From the NCBI RefSeq assembly GCF_963669205.1, contig NZ_OY769915.1, positions 470,001-534,000 on the forward strand: a DNA stretch of 64,000 nucleotides, written 5' to 3'. The DNA is from an uncultured Roseibium sp. (GTDB taxonomy: Bacteria > Pseudomonadota > Alphaproteobacteria > Rhizobiales > Stappiaceae). The notes under the pieces were generated by a model that was not told where the DNA came from, ran no database searches, and saw only the letters and a program-made list of their open reading frames with translations. Positions 8,328-19,477 of the stretch are shown here, in pieces. Numbering within the stretch: position 1 is the first letter of the stretch; each line of letters begins with the position of its first letter. The translations under genes were made by a program, and so were the position numbers.

Positions 8328-8508
8328 GCGGGCCTCCGGGAATGGTGTTCAGTCGCATTGAAGACCGGAGACTGGTTGGCGACCAAACCACATCAGTTTC
8401 AGGAGAGCAGGATAGTTAGCTCTTTGCGCTTCGTTGGTTACCTTGGGCTCGGACCGAACCTTCATGTAGGGAGCACCGATTCAGTTTCAGCGCTTTCCCG
8501 ACAAAAGA

Positions 8509-10962
<2,454 letters not shown>

Positions 10963-10995
10963 GCGAATCAATTACCAATCGGTTTGTCTGTTATT

Positions 10996-11012
10996 ACCCC
11001 GTTATACGGGGT
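10996..11012. other. Hairpin between recF and gyrB
   Basis: ACCCCGT and ACGGGGT pair across the loop TAT. No T-run follows on the minus strand (the next bases are AATAAC), so it is a weak terminator at best. It may mark an RNA processing point or the boundary of a separate gyrB promoter region. Confidence 0.4.
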
Positions 11013-11094
11013 TCCCCGGGGTGTTCAACCGCACGCGGCCGCTCGTGAAGCCAGCGAAACGATTATGGTGGAAAACCACAAGATTCAGGCGGTT

Positions 11095-12243
11095 TTATGA
11101 GGTTGGGCCGGGCGCGATCCGCCTGACTTCACCACTGTCGATTTCAAGGATCTCGGCCTCTGCGGGCAGGGCCTCGAAAAGCGCCCGGTCGGTGCCCGTC
11201 ATGAAGACCTGTCCGCCAAGCAGGGCGAGCTTGGCAAAGAGAGCGGCCCGCCGGTCGGGATCCAGATGTGCGGCGACCTCGTCGAGCAGCAGGAGGGGCG
11301 TCATGCCGCTGACCTTCGCGGTGAGTTCGCAATGGGCAAGGATCAGCCCGATCAGGAGCGCTTTCTGTTCACCTGTCGAGGCGAGCGCGGCCGGCATGTC
11401 CTTGGCGGCGTGGCGGACCTTGAGGTCGCTCAGGTGCGGGCCGGTGAGCGTTCGTCCCGCTGCCCTGTCCCGTCCCCGGCCGTTTGACAGTGCAGCGCGG
11501 TAATGCTCTTCGCGATCGGCGGCGTTCATGCCGGCGGTATCGCGTTCGAACGTCCCCTCCAGTTCCAGCGCGGCGCTCGGAAACGGCTGGCTCTGGGTTT
11601 GCTGGTCGGCAATCGTCTGTGCAAGAAGATCGACCGTTTCCTGCCGGGCGAGGGAAACAGCCGTTCCAAGCTCCGCAACCTGTTGTTCCAGAGCCGTCAG
11701 ATAGGTATCCGTGCCGCCCTGTTCCAGCAATTTGTTCCGTTGGCGCAGGGCAGTTTCAAAATTGCCGACGCGGCGGCCATGACCCGGGTCAACCGACAGC
11801 GTCAGCCGGTCGAGAAACCGGCGCCTGTCCGAGCCCGGGCCGGTGAACAGGCCGTCCATCGCCGGTACCAGCCAGAGCACGCGCACGTAGTCCAGAAGCG
11901 TTTCCGAGCCGCGCACATCTTCCCCGTCGATGCGGACTTTCCGCCCGCTCGCGCCTTCCACAAGCCCTGTACCGAGTTTCGTTTCCAGCCCGTCGAGGTC
12001 CACCGTCGCGGCAACGCTCCAGCTGCCCGGACCCGAGCTGCGCGCAACGTCCGCGAGCGCGGCGCGGCGCAAGCCGCGGCCCGCCGTGAGGAAGGAAATC
12101 GCTTCGAGAATGTTGGTCTTCCCGGCACCGTTGGCGCCGACAAGGGCGACCATGCCGGACCCGACCGGAAACGACAGTCTTTCATGGTTGCGAAAGTCGG
12201 TCAGGGACAGGCGCGTCACATTCGCCGTCCTGAATTGGCTCAT
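11095..12243 (-). CDS. recF: DNA replication/repair protein RecF
   Basis: The 382-residue SMC-like ATPase helps load RecA at single-strand gaps. Walker A is GANGAGKT near residue 35 (after VGSGMVAL), the signature-like segment is ASTGEQKALLIGLILAH, and Walker B is PLLLLDEVAAHLD. The opening LSLTDFRNHERLSF is characteristic of RecF. It begins 36 bp after dnaN in the same direction, which fits the classic dnaA-dnaN-recF-gyrB order. Confidence 0.95.
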   Translation of the reverse strand: MSQFRTANVTRLSLTDFRNHERLSFPVGSGMVALVGANGAGKTNILEAISFLTAGRGLRRAALADVARSSGPGSWSVAATVDLDGLETKLGTGLVEGASGRKVRIDGEDVRGSETLLDYVRVLWLVPAMDGLFTGPGSDRRRFLDRLTLSVDPGHGRRVGNFETALRQRNKLLEQGGTDTYLTALEQQVAELGTAVSLARQETVDLLAQTIADQQTQSQPFPSAALELEGTFERDTAGMNAADREEHYRAALSNGRGRDRAAGRTLTGPHLSDLKVRHAAKDMPAALASTGEQKALLIGLILAHCELTAKVSGMTPLLLLDEVAAHLDPDRRAALFAKLALLGGQVFMTGTDRALFEALPAEAEILEIDSGEVRRIAPGPTS

Positions 12244-12279
12244 TGACCTGCGTCCGCTTCAGTTCAGGCCGACCCGAGG

Positions 12280-13398
12280 TCAGACCCGCATGGGCATGAG
12301 GACGAACAGGCAATCCTCGACCGTGTTGTCCTGGATCAGTGTCGGCGAACCGGAATCGGCGAGACGGAACAGGGCCGTGTCACTGCCGAGTTGATTTGCG
12401 ATGTCGAGCAGGTAGCGGGAATTGAAGCCGATTTCGAGGGGTTCGGCATCAAATTCGACGGCCAGCTCTTCAGTCGCGCTGCCCGAATCCGGATTGTTGA
12501 CGGTCAGGACCATCCGGCCTTCGTCGAGCGACAGTTTGACCGCGCGTCCGCGCTCGGAGGAAATTGTCGAGACGCGATCGACGGCCTCCTTGAACTCGTC
12601 CCGGTCGACCCGCATTTCCTTGTCGTTGTTCTGCGGAATGACCCGCCCGTAGTCGGGAAACGTGCCGTCGATCAGCTTGGACGTGAGAATGATCGACCCT
12701 GTGGTGATGCGGATTTTGGTTTCCGAAAGTTCGATCTGGACGTTGGCTTCAGGGTCTTCAAGCAGTTTCTGGATTTCGCCGACCGTCTTTCGGGGCACGA
12801 TGATACCCGGCATGCCGGAAGCACCCTGCGGCGCGATCACTTCGGCCTGGGCCAGCCGGTGTCCGTCGGTGGCCACGGCACGGAATTGCTGACCGTTGGG
12901 AGCGTCCACGGTGTGGAGGTAGATCCCGTTAAGGTAGTACCGGGTTTCCTCGGTCGAAATCGCAAACTGCGTCGTGTCGATGAGCTTCCGGATGTCGGCT
13001 GCACTCAGTGCGAAGCCGTGGCTGAAGTCGCCTGCGGTGAGATCCGGAAAGTCGGTTTCAGGCAGCATCTGGAGCGTGAACTTCGACCGGCCTGCCCGGA
13101 TTTCAAGAGTGGCGTTGTCGCCCGTGGTTTCCAGAACGACCTGCGACCCTTCCGGGAGCTTGCGCACGATGTCGTAGAACATGTGCGCGGGGACCGTCGT
13201 TGCGCCGGGCAATTCGACCATGGCCGGGACGGATTCGACGATTTCAAGGTCCAGGTCGGTTGCCTTGAGATTGATCGCGTTGCCGTCGGCGCGCAGGAGA
13301 ACGTTGGAAAGAATGGGAATGGTGTTTCGCCGCTCGACCACCCGGTGAACGTGGGTCAAGGACTTGAGGAGGTCGGTCCGTTCGAGGGTCGCTTTCAT
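12280..13398 (-). CDS. dnaN: DNA polymerase III beta subunit (sliding clamp)
   Basis: The 372-residue product is the ring-shaped processivity clamp. It opens with MKATLERTDLLKSLTHVHRVVERRNTIPILSNVLL and closes with the standard clamp ending NTVEDCLFVLMPMRV. Three clamp domains account for the length. The start at 13398 is set by this conserved N-terminus; an upstream extension of 12 residues has no family support. It follows dnaA after 169 bp and precedes recF. Confidence 0.97.
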   Translation of the reverse strand: MKATLERTDLLKSLTHVHRVVERRNTIPILSNVLLRADGNAINLKATDLDLEIVESVPAMVELPGATTVPAHMFYDIVRKLPEGSQVVLETTGDNATLEIRAGRSKFTLQMLPETDFPDLTAGDFSHGFALSAADIRKLIDTTQFAISTEETRYYLNGIYLHTVDAPNGQQFRAVATDGHRLAQAEVIAPQGASGMPGIIVPRKTVGEIQKLLEDPEANVQIELSETKIRITTGSIILTSKLIDGTFPDYGRVIPQNNDKEMRVDRDEFKEAVDRVSTISSERGRAVKLSLDEGRMVLTVNNPDSGSATEELAVEFDAEPLEIGFNSRYLLDIANQLGSDTALFRLADSGSPTLIQDNTVEDCLFVLMPMRV

Positions 13399-13511
13399 AC
13401 GCTTCTTCCGTACTCGTGAAATGTCGGGCGCCACGGCCCGGGCAATCTGGACAAGTGGGCTCCTATCGGGAGCGGGGGGAAGACACTGCCCTTAACCGTC
13501 GCCAAAAGCAA

Positions 13512-13536
13512 GGGGGCGTCCGCGCGGAACGCCCCC
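13512..13536 (-). terminator. GC-rich hairpin between dnaA and dnaN
   Basis: GGGGGCGT (13512-13519) and ACGCCCCC (13529-13536) form a strong stem with a nine-base loop. On the minus strand it is followed by TTGCTTTTGG, a short T-rich run. It lies 32 bp past the dnaA stop codon and could attenuate read-through into dnaN. Confidence 0.5.
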
Positions 13537-13567
13537 AATTTCGATCGAAAATCGTGCAGCGGCGAGG

Positions 13568-15043
13568 TCAGGCGTCCAGCATGCGTTTCAGCAGCTCGAG
13601 CTCCTGGGCAAGCGCGTAGTCAGCCCGCGACAATTCCTCGATTTTTCGCACCGCATGAAGAACCGTCGTGTGATCCCTGTTTCCGAATCGGCGCCCGATT
13701 TCGGGGAGCGATCGGGGGGTCATCACTTTCGCAAGATACATGGCAATCTGCCGGGGGCGCACGATCGTCCGGGTCCGGCGCGCGGACAGCAGATCCGCCT
13801 TGGTGACGTTGTAATGCTTGGAGACGACGCGCTGGATGTCCTCGATCTTGACGCGGCGCGGTTCGCTGGACCGCACCAGGTCGCGCAGGGTCATTTCCGC
13901 CATTTCCTGCGTGATCGGCTGATTGGTCAGCTGATTGTGCGCGATCAGGCGGTTGAGGGCCCCTTCGAGGTCCCGGCCGGAGGAGGCAACGTGACGGGCA
14001 ACATAGTCCAGCACGCTGTCGGGTACCGCGAATTGCGGGTAGGACCTCTGAGCCGCCTCGACACGGGACAGGAGAATGTTGCGGCGAAGCGTGAAATCCG
14101 GCTCCTGGATGCCGACAACCAGCCCGCCGGACAGGCGTGAGCGCACGCGGTCGTCAAGGGTGTCGAGTTCGGAAGGCGCCCGGTCGGCAGCCACGATCAC
14201 CTGGCGGGCTCCGTCGATGAGCGCGTTCAGGGTGTGGCAGAATTCCTGCTGAACCTGTTTTCCGTGCAGGAACTGCATGTCGTCGATAAGCAGCAGATCG
14301 ATCGTACGCAGCGTATCCTTGAACGCCAGCGCGGACTGGGACTTCAGGGCTGCGACGAACTTGTACATGAAGTGCTCGGCGGTGAGGTAGAGCACCTTGT
14401 GACCATTGGCGCGCGCCTTTGCGGCGACCGCCTGCATCAGGTGGGTTTTGCCGAGCCCCACCGAAGCGTGAAGGTAAAGCGGATTGAAGGTGACGGCACC
14501 TCCGGCTGCAACCTGCCGTGCCGCGGCCAGGGCCAGGTTGTTGGACTCGCCTTCAACGAAGGTTTCGAACGTGTATTTCGGATCAAGCGCAGCGCCCTGC
14601 AGCACATCGCGCGCGCTGTCCGCATTGCTGTCACCGCGTCCGAGAGCTGCTGTTGCCGCCTGCGCGCGCGTCACCTGCGACGCGTCAGCGAGCGTGTCGG
14701 AACGGCCATCGGCACTGATGGCTTTGACACCGCTCGGAGCCGCCAGCCCGGGCTGGGCAACCGGGGTCTGCCGGGGGCGTATCGCACCGCGCACGGTCAG
14801 CTCGATGCGATGAACATTGTCGCATTCACGCTGCCAGAGACCCATCAGCTGGTCATTGTAGTTGTTTTGAATCCACTGCTTCAGGAAACGGGTCGGAACC
14901 GACAGCCGCACTGTGCCGTCCTGGTGTTCCTCAAGGTCTACGCGTGCAAACCAGCTGGTAAAAACATCATCGCCCAATTCGGCACGAAGCTGCTTCTTTA
15001 CCCGTTTCCAATGTTCGGAGCCACCGGCCTCCTGAACCTGCAT
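13568..15043 (-). CDS. dnaA: Chromosomal replication initiator protein DnaA
   Basis: The 491-residue AAA+ protein binds DnaA boxes and opens the origin. An N-terminal domain (HWKRVKKQLRAELGDDVFTSWFARVDL) is followed by a low-complexity linker, then the ATPase: KYTFETFVEGESNNLALAAA, Walker A SVGLGKTHLMQA, Walker B LLLIDDMQFLHGK. The C-terminal DNA-binding domain carries the signature RDHTTVLHAVRKIEEL. The start at 15043 is chosen because AGGAGG lies eight bases before it; an ATG at 15064 would add seven residues. The 152 bp upstream, before the rhodanese gene, may hold its promoter. Confidence 0.97.
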   Translation of the reverse strand: MQVQEAGGSEHWKRVKKQLRAELGDDVFTSWFARVDLEEHQDGTVRLSVPTRFLKQWIQNNYNDQLMGLWQRECDNVHRIELTVRGAIRPRQTPVAQPGLAAPSGVKAISADGRSDTLADASQVTRAQAATAALGRGDSNADSARDVLQGAALDPKYTFETFVEGESNNLALAAARQVAAGGAVTFNPLYLHASVGLGKTHLMQAVAAKARANGHKVLYLTAEHFMYKFVAALKSQSALAFKDTLRTIDLLLIDDMQFLHGKQVQQEFCHTLNALIDGARQVIVAADRAPSELDTLDDRVRSRLSGGLVVGIQEPDFTLRRNILLSRVEAAQRSYPQFAVPDSVLDYVARHVASSGRDLEGALNRLIAHNQLTNQPITQEMAEMTLRDLVRSSEPRRVKIEDIQRVVSKHYNVTKADLLSARRTRTIVRPRQIAMYLAKVMTPRSLPEIGRRFGNRDHTTVLHAVRKIEELSRADYALAQELELLKRMLDA

Positions 15044-15195
15044 ATCATTTGCCTCCTGTTTCATGAAGACCGGTCCGCCACAGCCGATCTTCGACGCCTT
15101 GCTGCTTTTGCAGCGCTATTTTGTCCCTTTTGGGACGGTTATTTCGTTGGCTGCAGTTTTACGCCTGCCGCCTTTCCCCGTTATGCGAAGGGAAA

Positions 15196-15636
15196 CTAAC
15201 TTTGAATCCAAGGCAGTCCGGTGGCCTTCCAACCGGACTGTGTTCCGCGATGACGATCCGCGTCCAGCGGTCCCTCGAACCCGTCTGAGATGTTGAAACA
15301 ACGCGTGTGCCCGGCCTGTGTCAGGACTGTTGCTGCCGCCTGGCTCCGGGCACCGGAGCGGCACAAGAAATAGATTGGAGCGTCCAGGTCAAGCCCTTTT
15401 TTCGAAAGGTGGCTAGACACGGCATTTGCGAACTCGGGATTGGGACCCGACGAGGGGAAGCTCTGCCACTCGATCAGCAGGGGCTCCTTGCCGATGGGAC
15501 GAAGATCCGGCACGCCGACAAACGACCATTCAGCCTGCGTGCGCACATCGACGAGCACCGCATCAGCCCGCTCCGAAAGTGCGTCAAACGCCTCCTGCGA
15601 CGTTACGTTTCCAGCGTAACCACCCACGCTATGCAC
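15196..15636 (-). CDS. Rhodanese-like sulfurtransferase domain protein
   Basis: The 146-residue protein is one rhodanese domain. VLVDVRTQAEWSFVGVPD marks the N-terminal part and FLCRSGARSQAAATVL contains the active-site loop CRSGAR with its catalytic cysteine at about residue 90. Single-domain rhodaneses move sulfane sulfur to acceptors; the physiological partner is unknown. The start is a GTG at 15636 after a GGAGGGGG ribosome binding site. It lies between rpsT and dnaA on the same strand. A perfect palindrome (15649-15667) sits just upstream. Confidence 0.85.
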   Translation of the reverse strand: MHSVGGYAGNVTSQEAFDALSERADAVLVDVRTQAEWSFVGVPDLRPIGKEPLLIEWQSFPSSGPNPEFANAVSSHLSKKGLDLDAPIYFLCRSGARSQAAATVLTQAGHTRCFNISDGFEGPLDADRHRGTQSGWKATGLPWIQS

Positions 15637-15648
15637 AACTGCCCCCTC

Positions 15649-15667
15649 CGATAGCGAAATGCTATCG
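15649..15667. promoter_or_regulatory. Perfect palindrome just upstream of the rhodanese gene
   Basis: CGATAGC and GCTATCG are exact inverted repeats around GAAAT, 12 bases before the GTG start and touching the ribosome binding site region. The spacing also fits a T-N11-A LysR-type half-site pattern. A repressor bound here would block transcription or translation initiation. The cognate regulator is not known. Confidence 0.4.
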
Positions 15668-16227
15668 ACTTAAAGTATAATCAAGAATTTCGAATGTGAG
15701 AATTAGTCCGGGAATGAACTAAGAACCCCGTGAGTCGAATACATTCATGTATCCAATCCACGATCTGGAAACCGCGTGCTCAGCTGTACATCGTTTAGAC
15801 TTGTTCATGGTTGTTCCAAGCACCGTTTTTACGTTGTGTGCTGGTCTTCGTCGCCAGCCGTGTGCCTAATATACAGACGGATTTAGAGGGGGCAACAGCG
15901 ACTTTTGACGATTTCAGGAAAAGCCTCGATTTTGCCCCAGCGTCAGAGATTTTTTGCCTGTTGTGGGCGAAGTGGCAAATACTTTTTGCCGCAATAGCTT
16001 TTCGCCCTCGGGGCTGCTGTCACAATTCAAAAACGACTGTTTCAAAAAAAAATTCAAACAGGATCTATTGACTCGTATCGAATCCGGTTCGATTGAGTTT
16101 CCCGATTCCTACATATCTGTAAGATATTGATTAAAAACATTTTTTTGTGTCACCATGTCGGCTGTTAAAATTTACGATATGGAACGCGAAGAATGCAAAA
16201 AGATGTCATCCACAAAATTGCACGGCT
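15668..16227. other. AT-rich intergenic region between rpsT and the rhodanese gene
   Basis: This 560-bp stretch is clearly more AT-rich than its surroundings and has no credible gene. It holds three GANTC sites near 16070-16108, an ATCGAA/TTCGAT inverted repeat at 16077-16093, A-runs and a TTGATTAAAAA segment. Only one loose DnaA-box match (TCATCCACA near 16206) was seen, so an origin is not supported. It probably contains the promoter region for the rhodanese-dnaA side. Confidence 0.5.
16070..16108. promoter_or_regulatory. Cluster of three GANTC (CcrM) methylation sites
   Basis: GACTC at 16070-16074, GAATC at 16080-16084 and GATTC at 16104-16108 fall within 39 bp. GANTC is the target of the cell-cycle methylase CcrM in alphaproteobacteria, and such clusters upstream of replication genes can tie transcription to replication. 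It lies downstream of the rpsT terminator and upstream of the rhodanese-dnaA genes. The functional link is inferred. Confidence 0.4.
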
Positions 16228-16260
16228 AAAAAAAACCCGGCAGTGATGCCGGGTCTTTTT
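16228..16260 (-). terminator. Intrinsic terminator of rpsT
   Basis: ACCCGGCA (16235-16242) and TGCCGGGT (16247-16254) form an eight-base stem with a four-base loop. On the minus strand it is followed by a run of T's directly after the rpsT stop codon. T's also follow on the plus strand, so it may work in both directions. Confidence 0.85.
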
Positions 16261-16282
16261 AACGGTCTGATGACGCTGCGAT

Positions 16283-16549
16283 TCAGGCGCTGAGCGCCTT
16301 GATGCGTGCGTTGAGCCGCGAAACTTTCCTGGAGGCCGTATTGGCGTGCATGACGCCTTTCGAAGCCGCGCGCATGATTTCCGGCTGGGCTGCCTTGAAG
16401 GCTTCGCTTGCCGCTGCCTGGTCACCGGAAGCAATAGCTTCTTCAACCTGGCGCAGGTAGGTGCGCACACGGCTGCGGCGTGCTTTATTCGTGGCCGTCC
16501 GGCGGGCAATCTTGCGGGCCGCCTTCTTGGCCGATGGTGTGTTGGCCAT
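16283..16549 (-). CDS. rpsT: 30S ribosomal protein S20
   Basis: The 88-residue, highly basic protein starts MANTPSAKKAARKIARRTATNKARRSRVRTYLRQVEEAI and ends with RLNARIKALSA, the standard S20 pattern of long alpha helices. It binds 16S rRNA early in 30S assembly. The ATG at 16549 is fixed by the conserved MANTPSAKK start. A strong terminator follows. The location near dnaA and mutM is typical for Hyphomicrobiales. Confidence 0.97.
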   Translation of the reverse strand: MANTPSAKKAARKIARRTATNKARRSRVRTYLRQVEEAIASGDQAAASEAFKAAQPEIMRAASKGVMHANTASRKVSRLNARIKALSA

Positions 16550-16725
16550 GGGCTCAATCCTGATCGGTAATTGGGACAAGTGTCCGGTGGCGATCGGGAT
16601 CGAAGCGCATCGGCGTTAGGACCCGATCAAAAAACAAAGGCGGCGGAAGACCGCCACCGATTGGGCGCTGCTTATAATCGCGCTTTGAGCTGCCGTCAAC
16701 GGCTTTATCAGGGACAATGCCAAGA

Positions 16726-17499
16726 TTATTTGTTGCGGAACTGGGGGGCGCGCTTTTCGGAAAACGCGGTCATTCCCTCTTTCTGATCCTCCAGCGCGAA
16801 CATTGCCTGGAAGACGCGTCGCTCGAAGCGCACGCCTTCCGAAAGCGTTGTTTCGTAGGCCCGGTCGACGCTTTCCTTTGCCATCATGACGACGGGCAGC
16901 GAGAACTCCGCGATCTTCTCGGCCACTTTCAGCACTTCTTCCAGGAGATCGTCTGCCGGCACGATCCGGCTGACGAGGCCGCTCCGCTCGGCTTCTTCGG
17001 CATCCATCATCCGTCCTGTCAGCACCATTTCCATCGCTTTCGACTTGCCGACGAAACGCGTCAGCCGCTGCGTGCCGCCGGCACCGGGTATCACGCCCAG
17101 CGTGATCTCCGGCTGACCGAACTTGGCCGTGTCCGCCGCGATGATGAAATCGCACAGCATCGCCAGTTCGCAGCCGCCGCCCAGGGCATATCCGGCAACC
17201 GCGGCAATGATCGGCTTGCGGTTCCGCGAGACGCGGTCGAACGGTGTGATCAGGTCTGTCTGATATGCGGACGAAAAGTCGTGCGGCAGCATTTCCTTGA
17301 TATCGGCACCGGCGGCAAAGGCCTTTTCCGAGCCGGTGATGACAACGCAGCCGATGCGCTCATCCTCATCGAAGCCGTCGAGTGCCGTTCCGAGTTCGGC
17401 AATCAGTTCCGAATTCAGCGCATTCAGCGCCTTCGGTCTGTCGAGTGTGATCAGGCCGACCTTGCCACGTTTCTCGACACGGATGTTCTTGTATCCCAT
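16726..17499 (-). CDS. Enoyl-CoA hydratase (crotonase family)
   Basis: The 257-residue crotonase-fold enzyme adds water to trans-2-enoyl-CoA in beta-oxidation. The oxyanion-hole segments are AFAAGADIKEM and AVAGYALGGGCELAMLCDFIIA. Both catalytic glutamates are in the expected places: GQPEITLGVIPGAGGTQRL and the preceding CELAM segment. The length is typical of short-chain hydratases such as FadB1/PaaF types. The start at 17499 (MGYKNIRVE) has an AGG nearby; a longer N-terminus is possible but poorly supported. It is conserved next to mutM and rpsT in this group. Confidence 0.9.
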   Translation of the reverse strand: MGYKNIRVEKRGKVGLITLDRPKALNALNSELIAELGTALDGFDEDERIGCVVITGSEKAFAAGADIKEMLPHDFSSAYQTDLITPFDRVSRNRKPIIAAVAGYALGGGCELAMLCDFIIAADTAKFGQPEITLGVIPGAGGTQRLTRFVGKSKAMEMVLTGRMMDAEEAERSGLVSRIVPADDLLEEVLKVAEKIAEFSLPVVMMAKESVDRAYETTLSEGVRFERRVFQAMFALEDQKEGMTAFSEKRAPQFRNK

Positions 17500-17613
17500 T
17501 TCGCCTGCTCCCAGTGCCAGCACCTGTCAGTGTTACGCGACATGCCTAACCGACCGGGGCCCGGTCTGGCAAGCTTGGCAAAAGGTGGAACGCAGCCGCC
17601 GGGATTCCGGGTT

Positions 17614-18507
17614 TCAGGTCTGGCAGGTCGGGCAATGAAACGTCGATCGGTTGGACTGGACAACGCGGTTGACCGTTCCTTTGCAGCCGGGCGTCCGGCA
17701 CGGCTCTCCCTCGCGGCCGTAAACGGCAAAGGAATGCTGGAAGTAGCCGAGTGTTCCGTCTGTCTGCGCATGATCGCGCAAGGATGAACCGCCCGCCTTG
17801 ATGGCGTCGTGCAGCGTTTCCCGGATATTGGCTGCCAGAAGGTTGGCCTTCCTGGCGGCTCTACCGGTCTTCGTCACAAGCGATCCGGCCGGGCGCAGCG
17901 GGCTCAGTCCGCTGCGCCACAGCGCTTCGCACACATATATGTTGCCGAGACCGGCGATCAGTTTCTGATTGAGCAGGGCTGCCTTCAACGGCATCTTGCG
18001 GTCCTTGAACAGACGCGCCAGCGCATCACTGCTCAGATCGTTGCCGAGCGGCTCGAGCCCGAGGTCCCTGAACAGGGGATGATCGCCAAGCTCCGCGCGC
18101 GGGATCAGATCCATGAAACCGAACCGGCGCGGGTCATTGTAGATGATACGCGCGCCGGAGCGGGCGCCGGTCTGCAGGTGAAAGACCACATGGTCGTGTT
18201 TGGGGTCCTTGTTCCGCGGGTGCTCGAAACTTCCGGGTGTGTTGCCGGACGCTTCGTTTTCGATCCGGAACGAACCCGACATGCCAAGGTGCATCACCAG
18301 AACATCGCCGCTGTCGATATCCGCAAGCAGGTATTTCGACCGCCGGGACAGCGCGGAAACGGTTTGCCCGGTAAGGCGGGAGGCGAACCCGTCCGGAAAC
18401 GCAAACCTGAGATCCGGTCTATTCTGGTCGACGGACACGATCCGGGCGCCTTCGAATGTGGGCGCCAGACCGCGTTTGACCGTTTCGACTTCCGGCAATT
18501 CGGGCAT
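17614..18507 (-). CDS. mutM: Formamidopyrimidine-DNA glycosylase
   Basis: The 297-residue base-excision repair enzyme removes 8-oxoguanine and Fapy lesions. It starts MPELPEVETVKRGL, so the catalytic Pro2 and Glu3 are present. The H2TH region includes LLNQKLIAGLGNIYVCEALWRSGLSP, and the C-terminal zinc finger is CRTPGCKGTVNRVVQSNRST followed by CPTCQT, with all four cysteines. The start at 18507 is fixed because the mature N-terminus is the nucleophile. It is divergent from ubiE. Confidence 0.96.
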   Translation of the reverse strand: MPELPEVETVKRGLAPTFEGARIVSVDQNRPDLRFAFPDGFASRLTGQTVSALSRRSKYLLADIDSGDVLVMHLGMSGSFRIENEASGNTPGSFEHPRNKDPKHDHVVFHLQTGARSGARIIYNDPRRFGFMDLIPRAELGDHPLFRDLGLEPLGNDLSSDALARLFKDRKMPLKAALLNQKLIAGLGNIYVCEALWRSGLSPLRPAGSLVTKTGRAARKANLLAANIRETLHDAIKAGGSSLRDHAQTDGTLGYFQHSFAVYGREGEPCRTPGCKGTVNRVVQSNRSTFHCPTCQT

Positions 18508-18668
18508 TTCCGATTGTCTCCCCACTGGTGTCGGCGTCTGTGGCGCGCTATAGCCCTGCGGCAAATGGCTTTTCGTGGCCGGGAAAGATAGCGCTTGTGA
18601 AGTGCTTGTACTATTGTCCGGCGCGATTTGAAGCAAATTTACGACAGCATCCGCCAGGAGGCGCATTC

Positions 18669-19472
18669 ATGACGCAACAGGCTCACAGGCAAGCGGGAGG
18701 CTCCGGCCGGTCGCCGGAAGACATGCCGACCAGCTTCGGTTTTTCCAAGGTCGCCGAAGGTCAGAAGCAGCTGTTGGTCGACGATGTCTTTCACAAGGTC
18801 GCGGAACGCTACGACCTGATGAACGATCTGATGTCCGGCGGATTTCACAGGATCTGGAAGGACGCGATGGTGTCCTGCCTCGCCCCTCCGAAGACGGCGC
18901 GCGCCGGCTGGCGGCTTCTGGACGTGGCCGGCGGGACCGGCGACATTGCCACCCGTGTCGTGCGCAAGTCGGACGAGGCCGTAACGGCCGTCGTCTGCGA
19001 CATCAACGACAGCATGCTCTCCGTTGGCCGCGACCGGGCCGCGAAGGCGGGTCTTGGGGACCTGATCACCTTTTCCCAGGGCAATGCCGAGGAGCTTCCC
19101 TTTCCCGACCGGAGCTTCGATGCCTACACCATCGCGTTCGGCATCCGGAACGTGCCGAACATTCCGAAGGCCCTGCGCGAGGCGCGCCGGGTTCTGAAGC
19201 GCGGCGGACGGTTCCTCTGCCTTGAATTTTCCGAGGTGGACGTGCCCGTTCTCGACAAGGTCTATGACGCGTTCTCCTTCAACGCGATCCCGCCGATCGG
19301 CAGATGGGTGACCGGCGATGCCGACCCCTATCAGTACCTTGTCGAATCGATCCGCAAGTTTCCGAGCCAGGAACGGTTCGCGGACATGATCCGCGACGCC
19401 GGTTTCGAACGCGTCGGTTTCCGCAACTACTCGGGCGGCATCGCGGCCCTGCACCACGGCTGGAAGTTTTAG
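18669..19472 (+). CDS. ubiE: Ubiquinone/menaquinone C-methyltransferase
   Basis: The 267-residue class I SAM methyltransferase performs the C-methylation step of ubiquinone synthesis. Motif I is LLDVAGGTGDIATRV, followed by CDINDSMLSVGRDRA and NAEELPFPDRSFDAYTIAFGIRNV, a UbiE hallmark. AGGAGG eight bases before the ATG at 18669 decides the start. ubiB begins five bases after its stop, forming a ubiquinone operon. Confidence 0.96.
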   Translation: MTQQAHRQAGGSGRSPEDMPTSFGFSKVAEGQKQLLVDDVFHKVAERYDLMNDLMSGGFHRIWKDAMVSCLAPPKTARAGWRLLDVAGGTGDIATRVVRKSDEAVTAVVCDINDSMLSVGRDRAAKAGLGDLITFSQGNAEELPFPDRSFDAYTIAFGIRNVPNIPKALREARRVLKRGGRFLCLEFSEVDVPVLDKVYDAFSFNAIPPIGRWVTGDADPYQYLVESIRKFPSQERFADMIRDAGFERVGFRNYSGGIAALHHGWKF

Positions 19473-19477
19473 ACGCG

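Noticed and set aside
15640..16227. Chromosomal origin upstream of dnaA
   Set aside because: AT-rich, but only one loose DnaA-box match and no cluster; in this bacterial order the origin is often elsewhere (near hemE).
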